Both the position numbers and the translations under genes were made by a program. Of a stretch of DNA of 64,000 nucleotides, positions 55,257 through 63,916 are shown one piece after another. The stretch is from Roseibium aestuarii (GTDB lineage: Bacteria; Pseudomonadota; Alphaproteobacteria; Rhizobiales; Stappiaceae). Numbering within the stretch: position 1 is the first letter of the stretch; every line of letters starts with the position of its first letter. The stretch is taken from positions 310,001 to 374,000 of the forward strand of contig NZ_VORA01000002.1 in assembly GCF_008477545.1 (NCBI RefSeq), written 5' to 3'. The notes under the pieces were generated by a model. It was not told the DNA's origin, made no database searches, and saw nothing but the letters and a program-made list of their open reading frames with translations.

Positions 55257-55290
55257 ACCCGGGCTGCAAGGCACGCCGTGAAAAAAAGGA

Positions 55291-55315
55291 AAAGCCCCGC
55301 CTCGTGCGGGGCTTT
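55291..55315 (+). terminator. Rho-independent terminator after serA
   Basis: AAAGCCCCGC pairs with GCGGGGCTTT around CTCGT. A 22-base identical copy is at 55959-55980. Confidence 0.88.
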
Positions 55316-55980
55316 GACGTGCAAGCCCCCTCATACTCTCCCTTCGTCATCCACTCTGTCTTTGGGCCTTCACCCGGAGACGCCGTCCTCAGAGACAACA
55401 CCCCATACGCCGCGTTGCAACACAGTTGCCAATGCCCCCATCGGCGCGGCGAGACCTGGGGGAATGGGGTGAGGCGGGCGCGTGATCAGGCACCTGAGGC
55501 TCTGCAAGCGAGTAGATCCCCGGTCGAGCCGGGGATGACGGGCGCGGGAGCGCGGTTGTACCGGCTCTCCCGCTGGCGAGAGGCGAAGAGCCAAGCGGCC
55601 CCAGCGATGCCTCGTTGCTCCGTCATCCCGGGCGAGGCGGACGCCGAAGATCCGGGACCGGTGAGCCCTCAGCGTCTCTGTGGCTCACCGGTCCCGGCTC
55701 AAGGCCGGGATGACGACGGAGAGCGTGCTCTCGAAGCAGCACCCCTTGCTCCGCGCCGTCCCGGCCCTGAGCCGGGACCAACCCTTCTCCCGAAAATCCA
55801 TAAGGGCGTCGGTTGCGAGGTCCCGGATCTCCGCTTGCGCTGCGTCCGGGACGGCGGAGAGGTCGGTGCGGTACAGCTCTTTGGCTCTCCGATCCCGGGT
55901 CGCGCTCTCGCTTGCCCGGGATGACGCATCTCGGGAGTACCCGTTGCAGGCAGACCGTGCCCCGCCTCGTGCGGGGCTTT
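55316..55980. repeat. Island of palindromic intergenic repeats
   Basis: About 665 bases without a gene. It is packed with inverted units carrying TCATCCCGG/CCGGGATGA-type cores: an 8-bp stem at 55516-55536, a 16-bp perfect stem (55652-55667 with 55682-55697), and further units near 55757-55784, 55818-55853 and 55889-55930. These resemble the dispersed GC-rich palindromic repeats common in alphaproteobacterial genomes. The last 22 bases duplicate the serA terminator exactly. Confidence 0.8.
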
Positions 55981-56013
55981 CTGCATTCAGATCCTGTCCG
56001 CGCTCAAGGCGGG

Positions 56014-57264
56014 TCAGGCAGCGGTTTCCGGTCCGCGCACCTGGTTGCGCCCGGCGGTCTTGGCCGCGTAGAGCCTCTGGTCGGCCCGGGCAAAGAGGTC
56101 GGAGAGCTCACGCCCGTCCTGCGGCATGGCAGAGACGCCGATGCTGACGCTGACGGGCTCGGCCAGACCGGGCACCTGCGCCTGCTCGATGGTCCGGCGC
56201 AGCCGCTCTGCAAGCGAAACGGCGCCCTCGACCGTCAGCCTTTCGCACAGCAGGACGAATTCCTCGCCCCCCACCCGGTAGAGATGATCGTCCGTGCGCA
56301 GATTGCGGGTCAGGATGCCGGCGATCTCCTTCAGCACCTGGTCGCCGGTCTGGTGGCCGAACCGGTCGTTCACCTGCTTGAAGTGATCGATATCGATGAC
56401 GAGAAGGGCCACGGGCCGGCCGGCCTTGCGGTTTTCCGCCAGATAGGCCGGGGCCTCCTCCTCGTAGGACCGCCGGTGCAGCACGCCGGTGAGGTGGTCC
56501 TTGGCGCTGATCTCCAGCAGGGCGTGATATTTTTCCCGGAAGGTCAGGGCCTGGAAGACATCACGCCGCGCGGCATCCTTCATCCAGTGGGATTCCACGC
56601 TGAAATAGCGCAGATAGAGCATGAAGAAGCAGGTGTAGAGCCCGGCCGCGAACATCTTGGCCACCCACCCGCCCCAGAACACATGCCAAGGCGCGCCGGA
56701 CACGAAATGCAGCGCCATGAAGAACCCTGCCTGATCGAAAGTCAGGACGAGCCCGCCGCACAGCAGGATCCGCAGGCCCAGATGCCGGCCGAGCCAGCTG
56801 CCCAGCCTCTCGTAAAGCACGATGATGGCGATGGCATCCACATAGAGCAGCACGGTGCCCCAGACCATGAGCCAGCCCATCTCGTCGACGAAGGCAATGT
56901 CCGGCAGGCCGCCTTCCGTCACCGAGACGGTGGTGTGGTTGCGCAGCACCATGACCAGCCCGACGATCAGGAAATTGCCGATCAGAAGCCCGTAGATCGG
57001 CTGGCGCGCCACCAGCGCATCCTCGCGCATGTAGAGCAGCAGGATCATGAAGAGCTTGCCGGAGAAGAGCACGGTCGATCCCGGCGAGATGATCCCGAAG
57101 GGCAGCGCGATGTAGAACACGCTCGCCAGATAGGTTTCCAGGAAATGCATCACGCCGATGGCGCACATGAAGACACCGACGCCAATGACCCTCCGGGCCC
57201 GCAGCAGCGACATCATCACGGTGAAATAGAGGGCCGCCTGAACGACCAGAAGGGAGGCATTCAT
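56014..57264 (-). CDS. Membrane-anchored diguanylate cyclase (GGDEF)
   Basis: About 416 residues. Six or seven hydrophobic helices fill residues 1-215. A GGDEF domain follows, starting KYHALLEISAKDHLTGVLHRRSYEEE, with the active-site motif RVGGEEF and VIDIDHFKQVNDRFGHQTGDQVL. GGEEF is a functional variant of GGDEF, so cyclic-di-GMP synthesis is likely. The sensor ligand is unknown. Two nearby ATGs at 57264 and 57273 compete; ribosome-site spacing is poor for both. Confidence 0.9.
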   Translation of the reverse strand: MNASLLVVQAALYFTVMMSLLRARRVIGVGVFMCAIGVMHFLETYLASVFYIALPFGIISPGSTVLFSGKLFMILLLYMREDALVARQPIYGLLIGNFLIVGLVMVLRNHTTVSVTEGGLPDIAFVDEMGWLMVWGTVLLYVDAIAIIVLYERLGSWLGRHLGLRILLCGGLVLTFDQAGFFMALHFVSGAPWHVFWGGWVAKMFAAGLYTCFFMLYLRYFSVESHWMKDAARRDVFQALTFREKYHALLEISAKDHLTGVLHRRSYEEEAPAYLAENRKAGRPVALLVIDIDHFKQVNDRFGHQTGDQVLKEIAGILTRNLRTDDHLYRVGGEEFVLLCERLTVEGAVSLAERLRRTIEQAQVPGLAEPVSVSIGVSAMPQDGRELSDLFARADQRLYAAKTAGRNQVRGPETAA

Positions 57265-57362
57265 CGAAAGCATGCCCTCCTTTATCACCCTCCGGCAATT
57301 TGACAAGAATACACTTGGCGCTCAAAGCCTGCTCTGCGGCTCTGGTCCTACCGGAAACTGTC

Positions 57363-58538
57363 TCACCCGGGCAACTGCGGCCCCAGCAGGCAGGCATCAA
57401 GACGTTGCCGAAGCTGCGGCCAGTCGATGCCGGCTCCGATGAACACCAGTTCCTGCCGTCGGTCGCCATAGGGCTCAGCCCACATCCGTTCGACATAGTC
57501 CTGAGCACGCGAATCTTGCGGCCAATTTTCCTTCGGCACGGCAGCCCACCAGGTTCCCAACCGACTGACGCTGGACAATGCACCCGCCAGGGAGAACTCC
57601 ATCACATCAGCCGGGTTGCTCTCGATCCAGAAGTGCCCTTTCGCGCGAATGACACCCGGCAAGTCCCCCTCAAGAAGGCCTTTGATCTTCTTCGGATCGA
57701 AAGGACGGCGCGCCCGATAGACAAAAGACGCAACCCCATATTCCTCGGTTTCCGGCACATGTTCGGCAAAGCCATAAAGCTCCTTGGCCCATTGCGGATG
57801 CTGATGCGCCTTCTCGAACTCGAAGAGACCCGTGTTCAGAATGTCGGCAGGAGAGACGACGCTCTGGTCGGTCTCAAGAATTCGTGCGTCCGCATTCAGG
57901 CTGCGAATGATCTTGCGCGCTGCGTCGACGCGCGCAGGACCTGCAGACGACACCTTGTTCAGCACCACAACATCCGCAAACTCGATCTGATCAGTCAGAA
58001 GATGGATGAGTGACCGGTCATCATCGTCACCAACAGTTTCGCCCCGATCGGCCAGAAAGTCATGGCTGGAAAAGTCGGCAAGAAGGTTCACAGCGTCCAC
58101 CACGGTAACCATCGTGTCGAGCCGCGCCACGTCAGCAAGGCTCTGTCCCTCTTCGTCGCGAAAGTCGAAGGTTGCCGCCACAGGCAACGGCTCGGAAATC
58201 CCGGTACTCTCGATCAACAGGTAGTCGAAGCGGCCCTCAAGTGACAGACGGCGAACTTCCAGAAGCAGATCATCGCGCAGGGTGCAGCAGATGCAGCCGT
58301 TCGACATCTCAACCAGCCTCTCTTCGGTATGGCTGAGCCCTGCGCCACCTTCCCGCACCAGATCCGCATCGATGTTGACCTCGGACATATCGTTGACGAT
58401 GACCGCGACCTTCAACCCGTCTCTGTTGTTCAGCACCTGATTGAGAAGTGTTGTTTTACCTGCTCCCAGAAAGCCGGAAAGCACGGTCACGGGCAAGCGG
58501 CGGTCGGCCGTCATGGGAGGGGTCAGGGAAGGTGTCAT
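57363..58538 (-). CDS. COG0523-family GTPase, probable zinc metallochaperone (CobW-like)
   Basis: A 391-residue G3E GTPase. The P-loop is [11 protein letters not shown] (22-32), the metal-binding CxCC motif is GCICC (81-85), ESTGISEP is the Walker B/switch region, and NKVS is the base motif. The CobW C-terminal domain holds [31 protein letters not shown]0523 proteins deliver zinc or cobalt to enzymes. The start ATG at 58538 has GAGG upstream, and a Zur-like palindrome is 17 bases before it, suggesting induction under zinc shortage. Confidence 0.9.
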   Translation of the reverse strand: MTPSLTPPMTADRRLPVTVLSGFLGAGKTTLLNQVLNNRDGLKVAVIVNDMSEVNIDADLVREGGAGLSHTEERLVEMSNGCICCTLRDDLLLEVRRLSLEGRFDYLLIESTGISEPLPVAATFDFRDEEGQSLADVARLDTMVTVVDAVNLLADFSSHDFLADRGETVGDDDDRSLIHLLTDQIEFADVVVLNKVSSAGPARVDAARKIIRSLNADARILETDQSVVSPADILNTGLFEFEKAHQHPQWAKELYGFAEHVPETEEYGVASFVYRARRPFDPKKIKGLLEGDLPGVIRAKGHFWIESNPADVMEFSLAGALSSVSRLGTWWAAVPKENWPQDSRAQDYVERMWAEPYGDRRQELVFIGAGIDWPQLRQRLDACLLGPQLPG

Positions 58539-58554
58539 CCGAAGCCTCGGGAAT

Positions 58555-58572
58555 GTTATGTTATTACGTAAC
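58555..58572. promoter_or_regulatory. Zur-box-like palindrome upstream of the COG0523 gene
   Basis: GTTATGTTATTACGTAAC is an 18-bp near-palindrome (14 of 18 positions symmetric). Its GTTATGTTAT...TAAC look and its place just before the start resemble Zur operators of Alphaproteobacteria. It sits inside the expected promoter. Confidence 0.65.
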
Positions 58573-58780
58573 AAGGTTACTAACCGATATCCAGTCGAAG
58601 CGCAAGCGGCCCCCGGGACAGTTTGTCATCAGACACAATTATCCATTTGACTTGAGGCCCGATCAGGCCAATTTTTGCCTTCGACGGCCTCCCCCGTTGC
58701 CTCTCCGTCTCAAGGCGCTCCCGATCCGGTTGAAGCGCCCGAGCCTCTGGTTCCAACCTCTTCAGAAGTCCGAGTTTTCC

Positions 58781-59527
58781 ATGACCGCCTCCCGTCTCTC
58801 CGTGAACGTCAATGCCATCGCCATGTTGCGCAACCGCCGCGACCTGCCCTGGCCCAGTGTCACCGGGCTGGCGGCCATTGCCATGGAAGCCGGGGCCAAG
58901 GGCATCACCGTCCACCCGCGCCCGGACGAACGCCACATCCGCAAGACCGATGTCTTCGACCTCGCCGAGATGATCGAGGAGCGCTACCCCAACAAGGAGC
59001 TCTGCCTGGAGGGCTATCCGAGCGAGGACTTCATCCGTCTGGTGGAAGAGGCGCGGCCCGATCAGGTGCTCTTCGTGCCCGATGATCCGGCCCAGACCAC
59101 GTCCGACCACGGCTGGCAGTTCGACCGGGATCTCACCGCCCTGAAGGAGGGCATTGCCCGCTCCCGCGACGCGGCCGTCACCGTGTCGCTCTTCGTGGAT
59201 CCGGACCCGCTGGCCCCGGCCCGCGCCGCAGCGCTGGGTGCCGAGCGGATCGAGATCTACACCGGCCCCTATGGCGCCTGCCATGACGATCCAGATCGGG
59301 CCGAGAAGGAACTCGACAAGGTGGTTGCAACCGCCGAAGCGGCCCGGGCGGCAGGCCTTGGGGTGAATGCCGGGCATGATCTGACGGTGGAGAACATCCC
59401 CGCCCTTCTCGCCCGCGCCCCCTTCATCCGCGAAATGTCGATCGGCCACGGCTTCACCGCCGACGCCCTGATCCATGGCTTTGCCGGCAGCGTCCGCCGG
59501 TTCCGCCAGGCCATGGGCGAGATCTGA
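58781..59527 (+). CDS. pdxJ: Pyridoxine 5'-phosphate synthase
   Basis: A 248-residue TIM-barrel enzyme condensing deoxyxylulose phosphate with 3-amino-1-hydroxyacetone phosphate. It starts LSVNVNAIAMLRNRR, has GAKGITVHPRPDERHIRKTDV (active-site His and phosphate-contact Arg), and ends GVNAGHDLTVENIPALL...EMSIGHGFTADAL. The Glu and His catalytic positions are visible. The ATG at 58781 is the natural family start. The LysE gene begins 4 bases after its stop. Confidence 0.96.
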   Translation: MTASRLSVNVNAIAMLRNRRDLPWPSVTGLAAIAMEAGAKGITVHPRPDERHIRKTDVFDLAEMIEERYPNKELCLEGYPSEDFIRLVEEARPDQVLFVPDDPAQTTSDHGWQFDRDLTALKEGIARSRDAAVTVSLFVDPDPLAPARAAALGAERIEIYTGPYGACHDDPDRAEKELDKVVATAEAARAAGLGVNAGHDLTVENIPALLARAPFIREMSIGHGFTADALIHGFAGSVRRFRQAMGEI

Positions 59528-59531
59528 CGCC

Positions 59532-60155
59532 ATGTCCCTTGAGACCTGGCTCCTCTTCGTGGCGGTCTCCCTGGTGCCGGCCGTGTCGCCGGGGCCCGGG
59601 GTCATGCTGGCGATCCACAACACGCTGAAATACGGCCGCAACGCCACCCTGGCCTCGGCCACGGGCAACGCGCTTGGTCTCGTCATCATCGGATTTGCCG
59701 TGGCCTTCGGCTTCGGCGCCCTGATGGCGGCTTCTGCTGCCGCCTTCACGGTGCTAAAGCTCGTCGGCGCGGCCTATCTGATCTACCTGGGTCTCAAGGT
59801 CTGGCGCGACCGGTCCAGCTTTGCCGCCGTGGAACAGGGCGGACCGAAGCGCAAGAGCTACAAGGCCCTCTTCACCCAGGCGCTCTTCGTCTCCGTGACC
59901 AACCCCAAGGCGATCCTGGTGATCACCGCGCTCTTCCCCCAGTTCATGAGCCATCACGGCTTCCGGCTGGACCAGACGGTGATCCTGTCGCTGACCTATG
60001 CAGCCCTCTGCTGGGCCAACCACGCCGCCATTGCCTTTGCCGGCAATTCGGTGCGCCGCTTCCTCAACTCCGACCGCCGGCTGACGATCACCCGGCGCAT
60101 CACCGGCACCCTCTTCATGGGGTTCGGCGCCGCTCTGGCCACCGCAAGCCGGTAA
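59532..60155 (+). CDS. LysE/RhtB-family amino-acid exporter
   Basis: A 207-residue membrane protein with six helices. The N-terminal SPGPGVMLAIHNTLKYGRNATLASATGNALG is the LysE/RhtB signature; the TNPKAILVITALFPQFM segment is also typical. It likely exports an amino acid or a related metabolite, substrate unknown. It begins 4 bases after pdxJ, so the two probably share one transcript. Confidence 0.9.
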   Translation: MSLETWLLFVAVSLVPAVSPGPGVMLAIHNTLKYGRNATLASATGNALGLVIIGFAVAFGFGALMAASAAAFTVLKLVGAAYLIYLGLKVWRDRSSFAAVEQGGPKRKSYKALFTQALFVSVTNPKAILVITALFPQFMSHHGFRLDQTVILSLTYAALCWANHAAIAFAGNSVRRFLNSDRRLTITRRITGTLFMGFGAALATASR

Positions 60156-60170
60156 TCTGCGGCAGCGCGC

Positions 60171-60521
60171 TCAGTGCATCTGGGCGCGCTCAGCCTCCAG
60201 AATGCCATCCGCATCCAGTCCGGAAATCGGCAGCCGCGTGTCGCTCGGCACATCCCCGGACAGCTGCAGCGCCAGATAACGGCCGCAGCACACCCGCAGG
60301 AAGCTGGTGAAGTTGCCCAGATCATGGCCGGCGTCGATGCTCTCGTGATGCAGCCGCGTGATGAGCTGCACCACGTTCATGCCGTCCCGCCGGGCGATGT
60401 CCTCAAGCGTCGTCCAGAAGAAGGTCTCCAGCCGCACGCTCGTCACCATTCCGTCGATCCGCAGGGATCGCGTGGTGCTCTCCCACAGGCGGGTGTCCGC
60501 CTGAATGAACAGTTTGCACAT
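60171..60521 (-). CDS. Ribbon-helix-helix protein (RHH_4 family), copy 2
   Basis: A 116-residue regulator whose first 85 residues closely follow the protein at 23112-23465 (TRSLRIDGMVTSVRLETFFWTTLEDIARRDGMNVVQLITRLHHES; NFTSFLRVCCGRYLALQL). The DNA-contacting strand is TSVRLE. The ATG at 60521 begins the MC-x-F motif shared with copy 1. Target unknown. Confidence 0.87.
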   Translation of the reverse strand: MCKLFIQADTRLWESTTRSLRIDGMVTSVRLETFFWTTLEDIARRDGMNVVQLITRLHHESIDAGHDLGNFTSFLRVCCGRYLALQLSGDVPSDTRLPISGLDADGILEAERAQMH

Positions 60522-60614
60522 CCTGGTCCTCCCCTTCGCATGCAAGGCGCAGGATAGCGCGGACATGGATCCCTCCCAAGGACCATTCCGCGCCACCCCG
60601 AGAAGTGGTGTCGC

Positions 60615-61208
60615 TCAGGCCGCCAGCGCGCCCGAGGCCTCTCCCGCCATCACCTTCATGAACTGGGAAAGCCAGGCCGGATGGGCGGGCCAGGCCGGCG
60701 CGGTCACCAGATTGCCGTCGGTCACCGCGCCGTCAATGGCGATCTCCGCATAGGTGCCCCCGGCAAGTTCCACTTCCGGACGGCAGGCGGGATAAGCCGA
60801 GACGGTGCGACCCTCGATCACCCGGGCAGCCGCCAGCAGCTGGGCTCCATGACAGATGGCGGCAACCGGCTTGCCCGTATCGAAGAAATGCTTCACCGAC
60901 GCGATCACATCCTTGTCGAGGCGCAGATATTCCGGCGCACGGCCACCCGGAATGACGAGGGCGTCATAGTCGGCCGGGTCGATCTCGGCGAAGCTGGCGT
61001 TGAGCGCGAAATTGTGACCGCGCTTCTCGGTATAGGTTTGGTCGCCCTCGAAGTCATGGATCGAGGTGGCGACGGTCTCCCCCGCCTTCTTGCCCGGACA
61101 CACCGCATCGACCTTGTGCCCCACCGCCAGCAGCGTCTGGAACGGCACCATGGTCTCGTAGTCTTCGGTGAAATCCCCGGTGATCATCAGGATCTTCTTC
61201 GCGCTCAT
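60615..61208 (-). CDS. DJ-1/PfpI-family protein
   Basis: A 197-residue protein of the DJ-1/PfpI superfamily. The nucleophile elbow is [10 protein letters not shown] with the reactive Cys; [15 protein letters not shown] carries the supporting acidic region, and [15 protein letters not shown] the partner segment. Such proteins act as proteases, glyoxalases or deglycases; which cannot be told. The ATG at 61208 has GGAGG upstream. An inverted repeat at 61269 may control it. Confidence 0.9.
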   Translation of the reverse strand: MSAKKILMITGDFTEDYETMVPFQTLLAVGHKVDAVCPGKKAGETVATSIHDFEGDQTYTEKRGHNFALNASFAEIDPADYDALVIPGGRAPEYLRLDKDVIASVKHFFDTGKPVAAICHGAQLLAAARVIEGRTVSAYPACRPEVELAGGTYAEIAIDGAVTDGNLVTAPAWPAHPAWLSQFMKVMAGEASGALAA

Positions 61209-61268
61209 CGGATGTCCTCCCTTGGTCAGTGATGGCAAGGGAACCCTAGCGCGCCGCTCGGGAAAGCG

Positions 61269-61291
61269 GGTATTAGCGCGGTACTACAGGC
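61269..61291 (-). promoter_or_regulatory. Inverted repeat GTATTA-N6-TACTAC upstream of the PfpI gene
   Basis: It is the second copy of the motif found upstream of the PQQ dehydrogenase operon (23032-23054). The downstream half-site TACTAC and the next AGGC are identical. It lies 62 bases before the start, where an operator is plausible. Confidence 0.45.
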
Positions 61292-61353
61292 AAGATTTTC
61301 AGGCGGCTTGGGACTGCCCTCCGAGATCACCGATCCACTGCCCGGCAACGGGA

Positions 61354-61737
61354 TCAGCGCGGCAGGGCCGGGTCCTTTTCGCAGCGGGCGAGCGGGATCA
61401 GGTCGAAGGAGTGAATGGCCGTGATGTAGGGCTCGCCGTCGAAGACGGTCGTATCCACATGGGCGCAGGCACAGGCATAGCCATAGGAGCCGTTGCTCGC
61501 CACATACTCCCCGGCGGAAATATCGCCGATCCTGTCCATCCCCAGCGGCTCGTAGTCGCGCCCCTGGGTGCGCAGGATCCACGTTGCCTGCCTGTCAGTC
61601 AGCCACCAGTTGCCCGGCGTGGGATTAGCGATCCAGCCGCAGCGGGTCTCGGCCGCAAGCGCCGGCGCGACAGCCCAGAAGACCCCCGCGAGCACCGTGA
61701 CCGCGAGGGTCCATGCCGTCGATCCTGTCAATTTCAT
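61354..61737 (-). CDS. DUF4087-domain secreted protein
   Basis: A 127-residue protein with a signal peptide (LTGSTAWTLAVTVLAGVFWAVAPALA) and the DUF4087 core ETRCGWIANPTPGNWWLTDRQATWIL. Further cysteines (CACAHVD, ARCEK) suggest disulphides. The family has no known function; it is usually periplasmic. It follows the lysozyme-inhibitor gene by 6 bases and is probably co-transcribed. Confidence 0.85.
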   Translation of the reverse strand: MKLTGSTAWTLAVTVLAGVFWAVAPALAAETRCGWIANPTPGNWWLTDRQATWILRTQGRDYEPLGMDRIGDISAGEYVASNGSYGYACACAHVDTTVFDGEPYITAIHSFDLIPLARCEKDPALPR

Positions 61738-61743
61738 GATCCC

Positions 61744-62394
61744 CTACGCTCCCTTGACCCGACACTGGGAGACGACGCCCTCCGGCCACTCCAGACGCGC
61801 CTCATCCCCCTTCAACCAGATGGAAATTCCACTCTCCGCCTCATACAGCGCCCCGGAGCCGGACCGCACCTGCACGCCCGCAACCACCCGGTCGCCCCGT
61901 TCCAGCCGCACGGACCCGTTCGCCTCGGCACTCGGCGCGGCAAAGAACTCGGCCGCAATCTCGTCGGCCGGCTGGCCGTTGCACATATAGAATACGGCCC
62001 CGCCGGAAGGTCTCAGACGATAAAGGGCAATCAGCGTGCCGATCCGGCCCTGATAGGCGCTCTCGACGCAGGACCGCAGATCCTCGCTCTTCCAGCAGTC
62101 GTCCCTGCCCTTCACCCAGCCCCGCTGAACTGCCTTGAGAGACCGCAGATCCTCGCCCCCGTCAGGAAGGCTTCGCGACAGCGCAAGCGCCTCGCCATAG
62201 ATGGCGGAAAGCGTACGGTCGAGGCGCGCCAGCACGGGATCCTGACAGACGAGTGTCTCCGCCGCGCCCTGCGCCCGCGCGCATGAAAAGCTCGGTCCTT
62301 CGCCATCCGCCGCAACGGCCCGACCGCCGGACATCAGCGCGGCGGCAAGACAGACGAAAAGCGGGATCCTCGCAAGGACGGGAATGAAGGCCAT
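61744..62394 (-). CDS. Lysozyme-inhibitor-like protein, LprI-MliC fusion
   Basis: A 216-residue exported protein. After the signal (ARIPLFVCLAAALMSGGRAVA) comes an LprI-like domain (FSCARAQGAAETLVCQDPVLARLDRTLSAIYGEAL ... QRGWVKGRDDCW), then a MliC-like beta domain from about 130 (VFYMCNGQPADEIAAEFF...GISIWLKGDEARLEWPEG). Both families bind or block lysozyme. A role protecting peptidoglycan from host or predator lysozyme is likely. Confidence 0.82.
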   Translation of the reverse strand: MAFIPVLARIPLFVCLAAALMSGGRAVAADGEGPSFSCARAQGAAETLVCQDPVLARLDRTLSAIYGEALALSRSLPDGGEDLRSLKAVQRGWVKGRDDCWKSEDLRSCVESAYQGRIGTLIALYRLRPSGGAVFYMCNGQPADEIAAEFFAAPSAEANGSVRLERGDRVVAGVQVRSGSGALYEAESGISIWLKGDEARLEWPEGVVSQCRVKGA

Positions 62395-62482
62395 GGATCA
62401 CCTCCGCAAGACCGAAGGATCTCACGATAGGACCGAAAGCTGGCGCAAGAAAGGACGCGTTCTAAAAGAGCGTCGCGCCGCG

Positions 62483-63457
62483 TCAGTCCGTGCGGCCGAT
62501 CCGCGTGCGCGCCGCCCCATAGAGCGCCACGGCCCCCGCCACATCGCCGGCCTGCAGGCCGACAGAGGCCTCCGTATACTTGAAATGCATGAGCGCGCCG
62601 CGTCTGGCCGGATGATCCAGCCCGATGGCGTGGCCGATCTCGTGGGTAAACGTATGCACCAGATCATAGGCCGCCAGATCTCCGTCATAGCCGAGCTTCC
62701 AGCGATGGGCCGGGTTGAGACAGACCGCCGAGCGGGCGATGAGACTGACGCTGACGCCGGGTTGGGCGGCGCTTGCCGCTACGCCGCGCTCTGCACCCAC
62801 GTCCGTCCGGGCATCGGAGCGGGAGCGCAGGGCCAGCTCCTTGGTGTCCTGCGCGACCGGGCGCACATTGGCAAAGGCGTAGCCGCGCGGCAGGGTCTGG
62901 GCGCCAAGCAGGATGTCGGCCCGGGCGGGGTCGGCAATCTCCTCGAAGGTCACGTCGGCAACCGCCTCCCACCGGCTGAAGGCCTGGCGCGCCGCGCCCT
63001 GCACCGTTTCCGCCGTCAGCCCGCTGCGGGCGGCAAGGCCCGACAGACCGGTCATGGAGCGGCAATTGCGGGCCTGCCCGTCCTGCACCGGCGTTTCGAG
63101 AAAGGCATAGGTGATGCGGGCGCCGCTGCCGATGGACGCAGCCCCCCATTTGACCAGGGAGCCATCGAGTTTCAGGAGCTTGTAGTCGGGCGAGGGCACG
63201 GATCCGGCGCGCGCCGGCTGGGGATAGGCGGCAGGTTGAACGAAGGCCCCGGCCTGCGGCGACGTGGTCCGCGAGGCCTGTTCGACATTGGATGGGGTCG
63301 AGCCTGACAGGGGCGCGATCGGCCGTCCGGCCGCTCCCGCGCCGCCCGCCAGGGCGGGTCCCGCAAAGGTCGCAAGCGCCGCGACAAGCGCAGCGCCAGC
63401 ACGTGACCTCCGGAACCGGGTGCGCCCCTCAGCGGCGCCCGGTGTCTGTGTGGTCAT
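62483..63457 (-). CDS. Matrixin-family secreted zinc metalloprotease
   Basis: A 324-residue protein with an N-terminal hydrophobic signal (AGAALVAALATFAGPALA) and a Pro/Ser-rich spacer. The zinc motif HTFTHEIGHAIGLDHP carries HExxHxxGxxH, with the Met-turn ALMHFKY after it. The catalytic Glu is present. It likely acts outside the cell or in the periplasm. There is no obvious C-terminal targeting domain. The ATG at 63457 is the natural start. Confidence 0.9.
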   Translation of the reverse strand: MTTQTPGAAEGRTRFRRSRAGAALVAALATFAGPALAGGAGAAGRPIAPLSGSTPSNVEQASRTTSPQAGAFVQPAAYPQPARAGSVPSPDYKLLKLDGSLVKWGAASIGSGARITYAFLETPVQDGQARNCRSMTGLSGLAARSGLTAETVQGAARQAFSRWEAVADVTFEEIADPARADILLGAQTLPRGYAFANVRPVAQDTKELALRSRSDARTDVGAERGVAASAAQPGVSVSLIARSAVCLNPAHRWKLGYDGDLAAYDLVHTFTHEIGHAIGLDHPARRGALMHFKYTEASVGLQAGDVAGAVALYGAARTRIGRTD

Positions 63458-63814
63458 GAGCCCCTCGTGCCTTCGGCCGCTTCCCTCCCGTCTCCCCTCG
63501 AGACGGATGACTCGGCGGCCTTGTTTGCCGGCATTGATGCTGAATCATCTCAAGAGCGCGCGCCATCCGCAAGAACCCTCAGGCATTTTCTGCAAGCCGC
63601 GAAACAGCACGACCGCTCGAAATCACCGCAGATGCGGGCGCCTGGTCCGCCGATCCGCAGGTCTGACGCCATGGTGAGGCCCGCGAAACCACGCGCGCGA
63701 CCGCCCCATGCGGGCGATGGCGGAAGCCCCTGGCAGACCTCGTCCCCCATCCATCCGGGGCCGCGTCGTTTTCCCGCTTGACCGGCTCCGGCGATCTCGC
63801 TAGATACGTGTACC

Positions 63815-63828
63815 GTACCGTACGGTAC
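63815..63828. promoter_or_regulatory. Perfect palindrome GTACCGTACGGTAC
   Basis: A 14-bp perfect palindrome about 90 bases before the partial gene at 63917. The TACCGTACGGTA core is typical of operators that TetR-family repressors bind near their own promoters. A further GTACC is 5 bases to the left. The remaining 63458-63916 region holds no gene. Confidence 0.6.
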
Positions 63829-63916
63829 AAGATTTCAAGCCCCGGTTCGGGCGCCCTTCGGGGCATCGGATCCGGACGTGTCAGCCTACCGCTCCGCCAA
63901 ACCCAGACCGCACGCC

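Noticed and set aside
53703-55334. Long open frame antisense to serA
   Set aside because: A shadow of serA, which has full enzyme motifs on the plus strand.
55316-55980. Degraded transposon or hidden gene in the repeat island
   Set aside because: No transposase remnant or terminal repeats of an insertion sequence; open frames have no similarity I can see and no ribosome sites.
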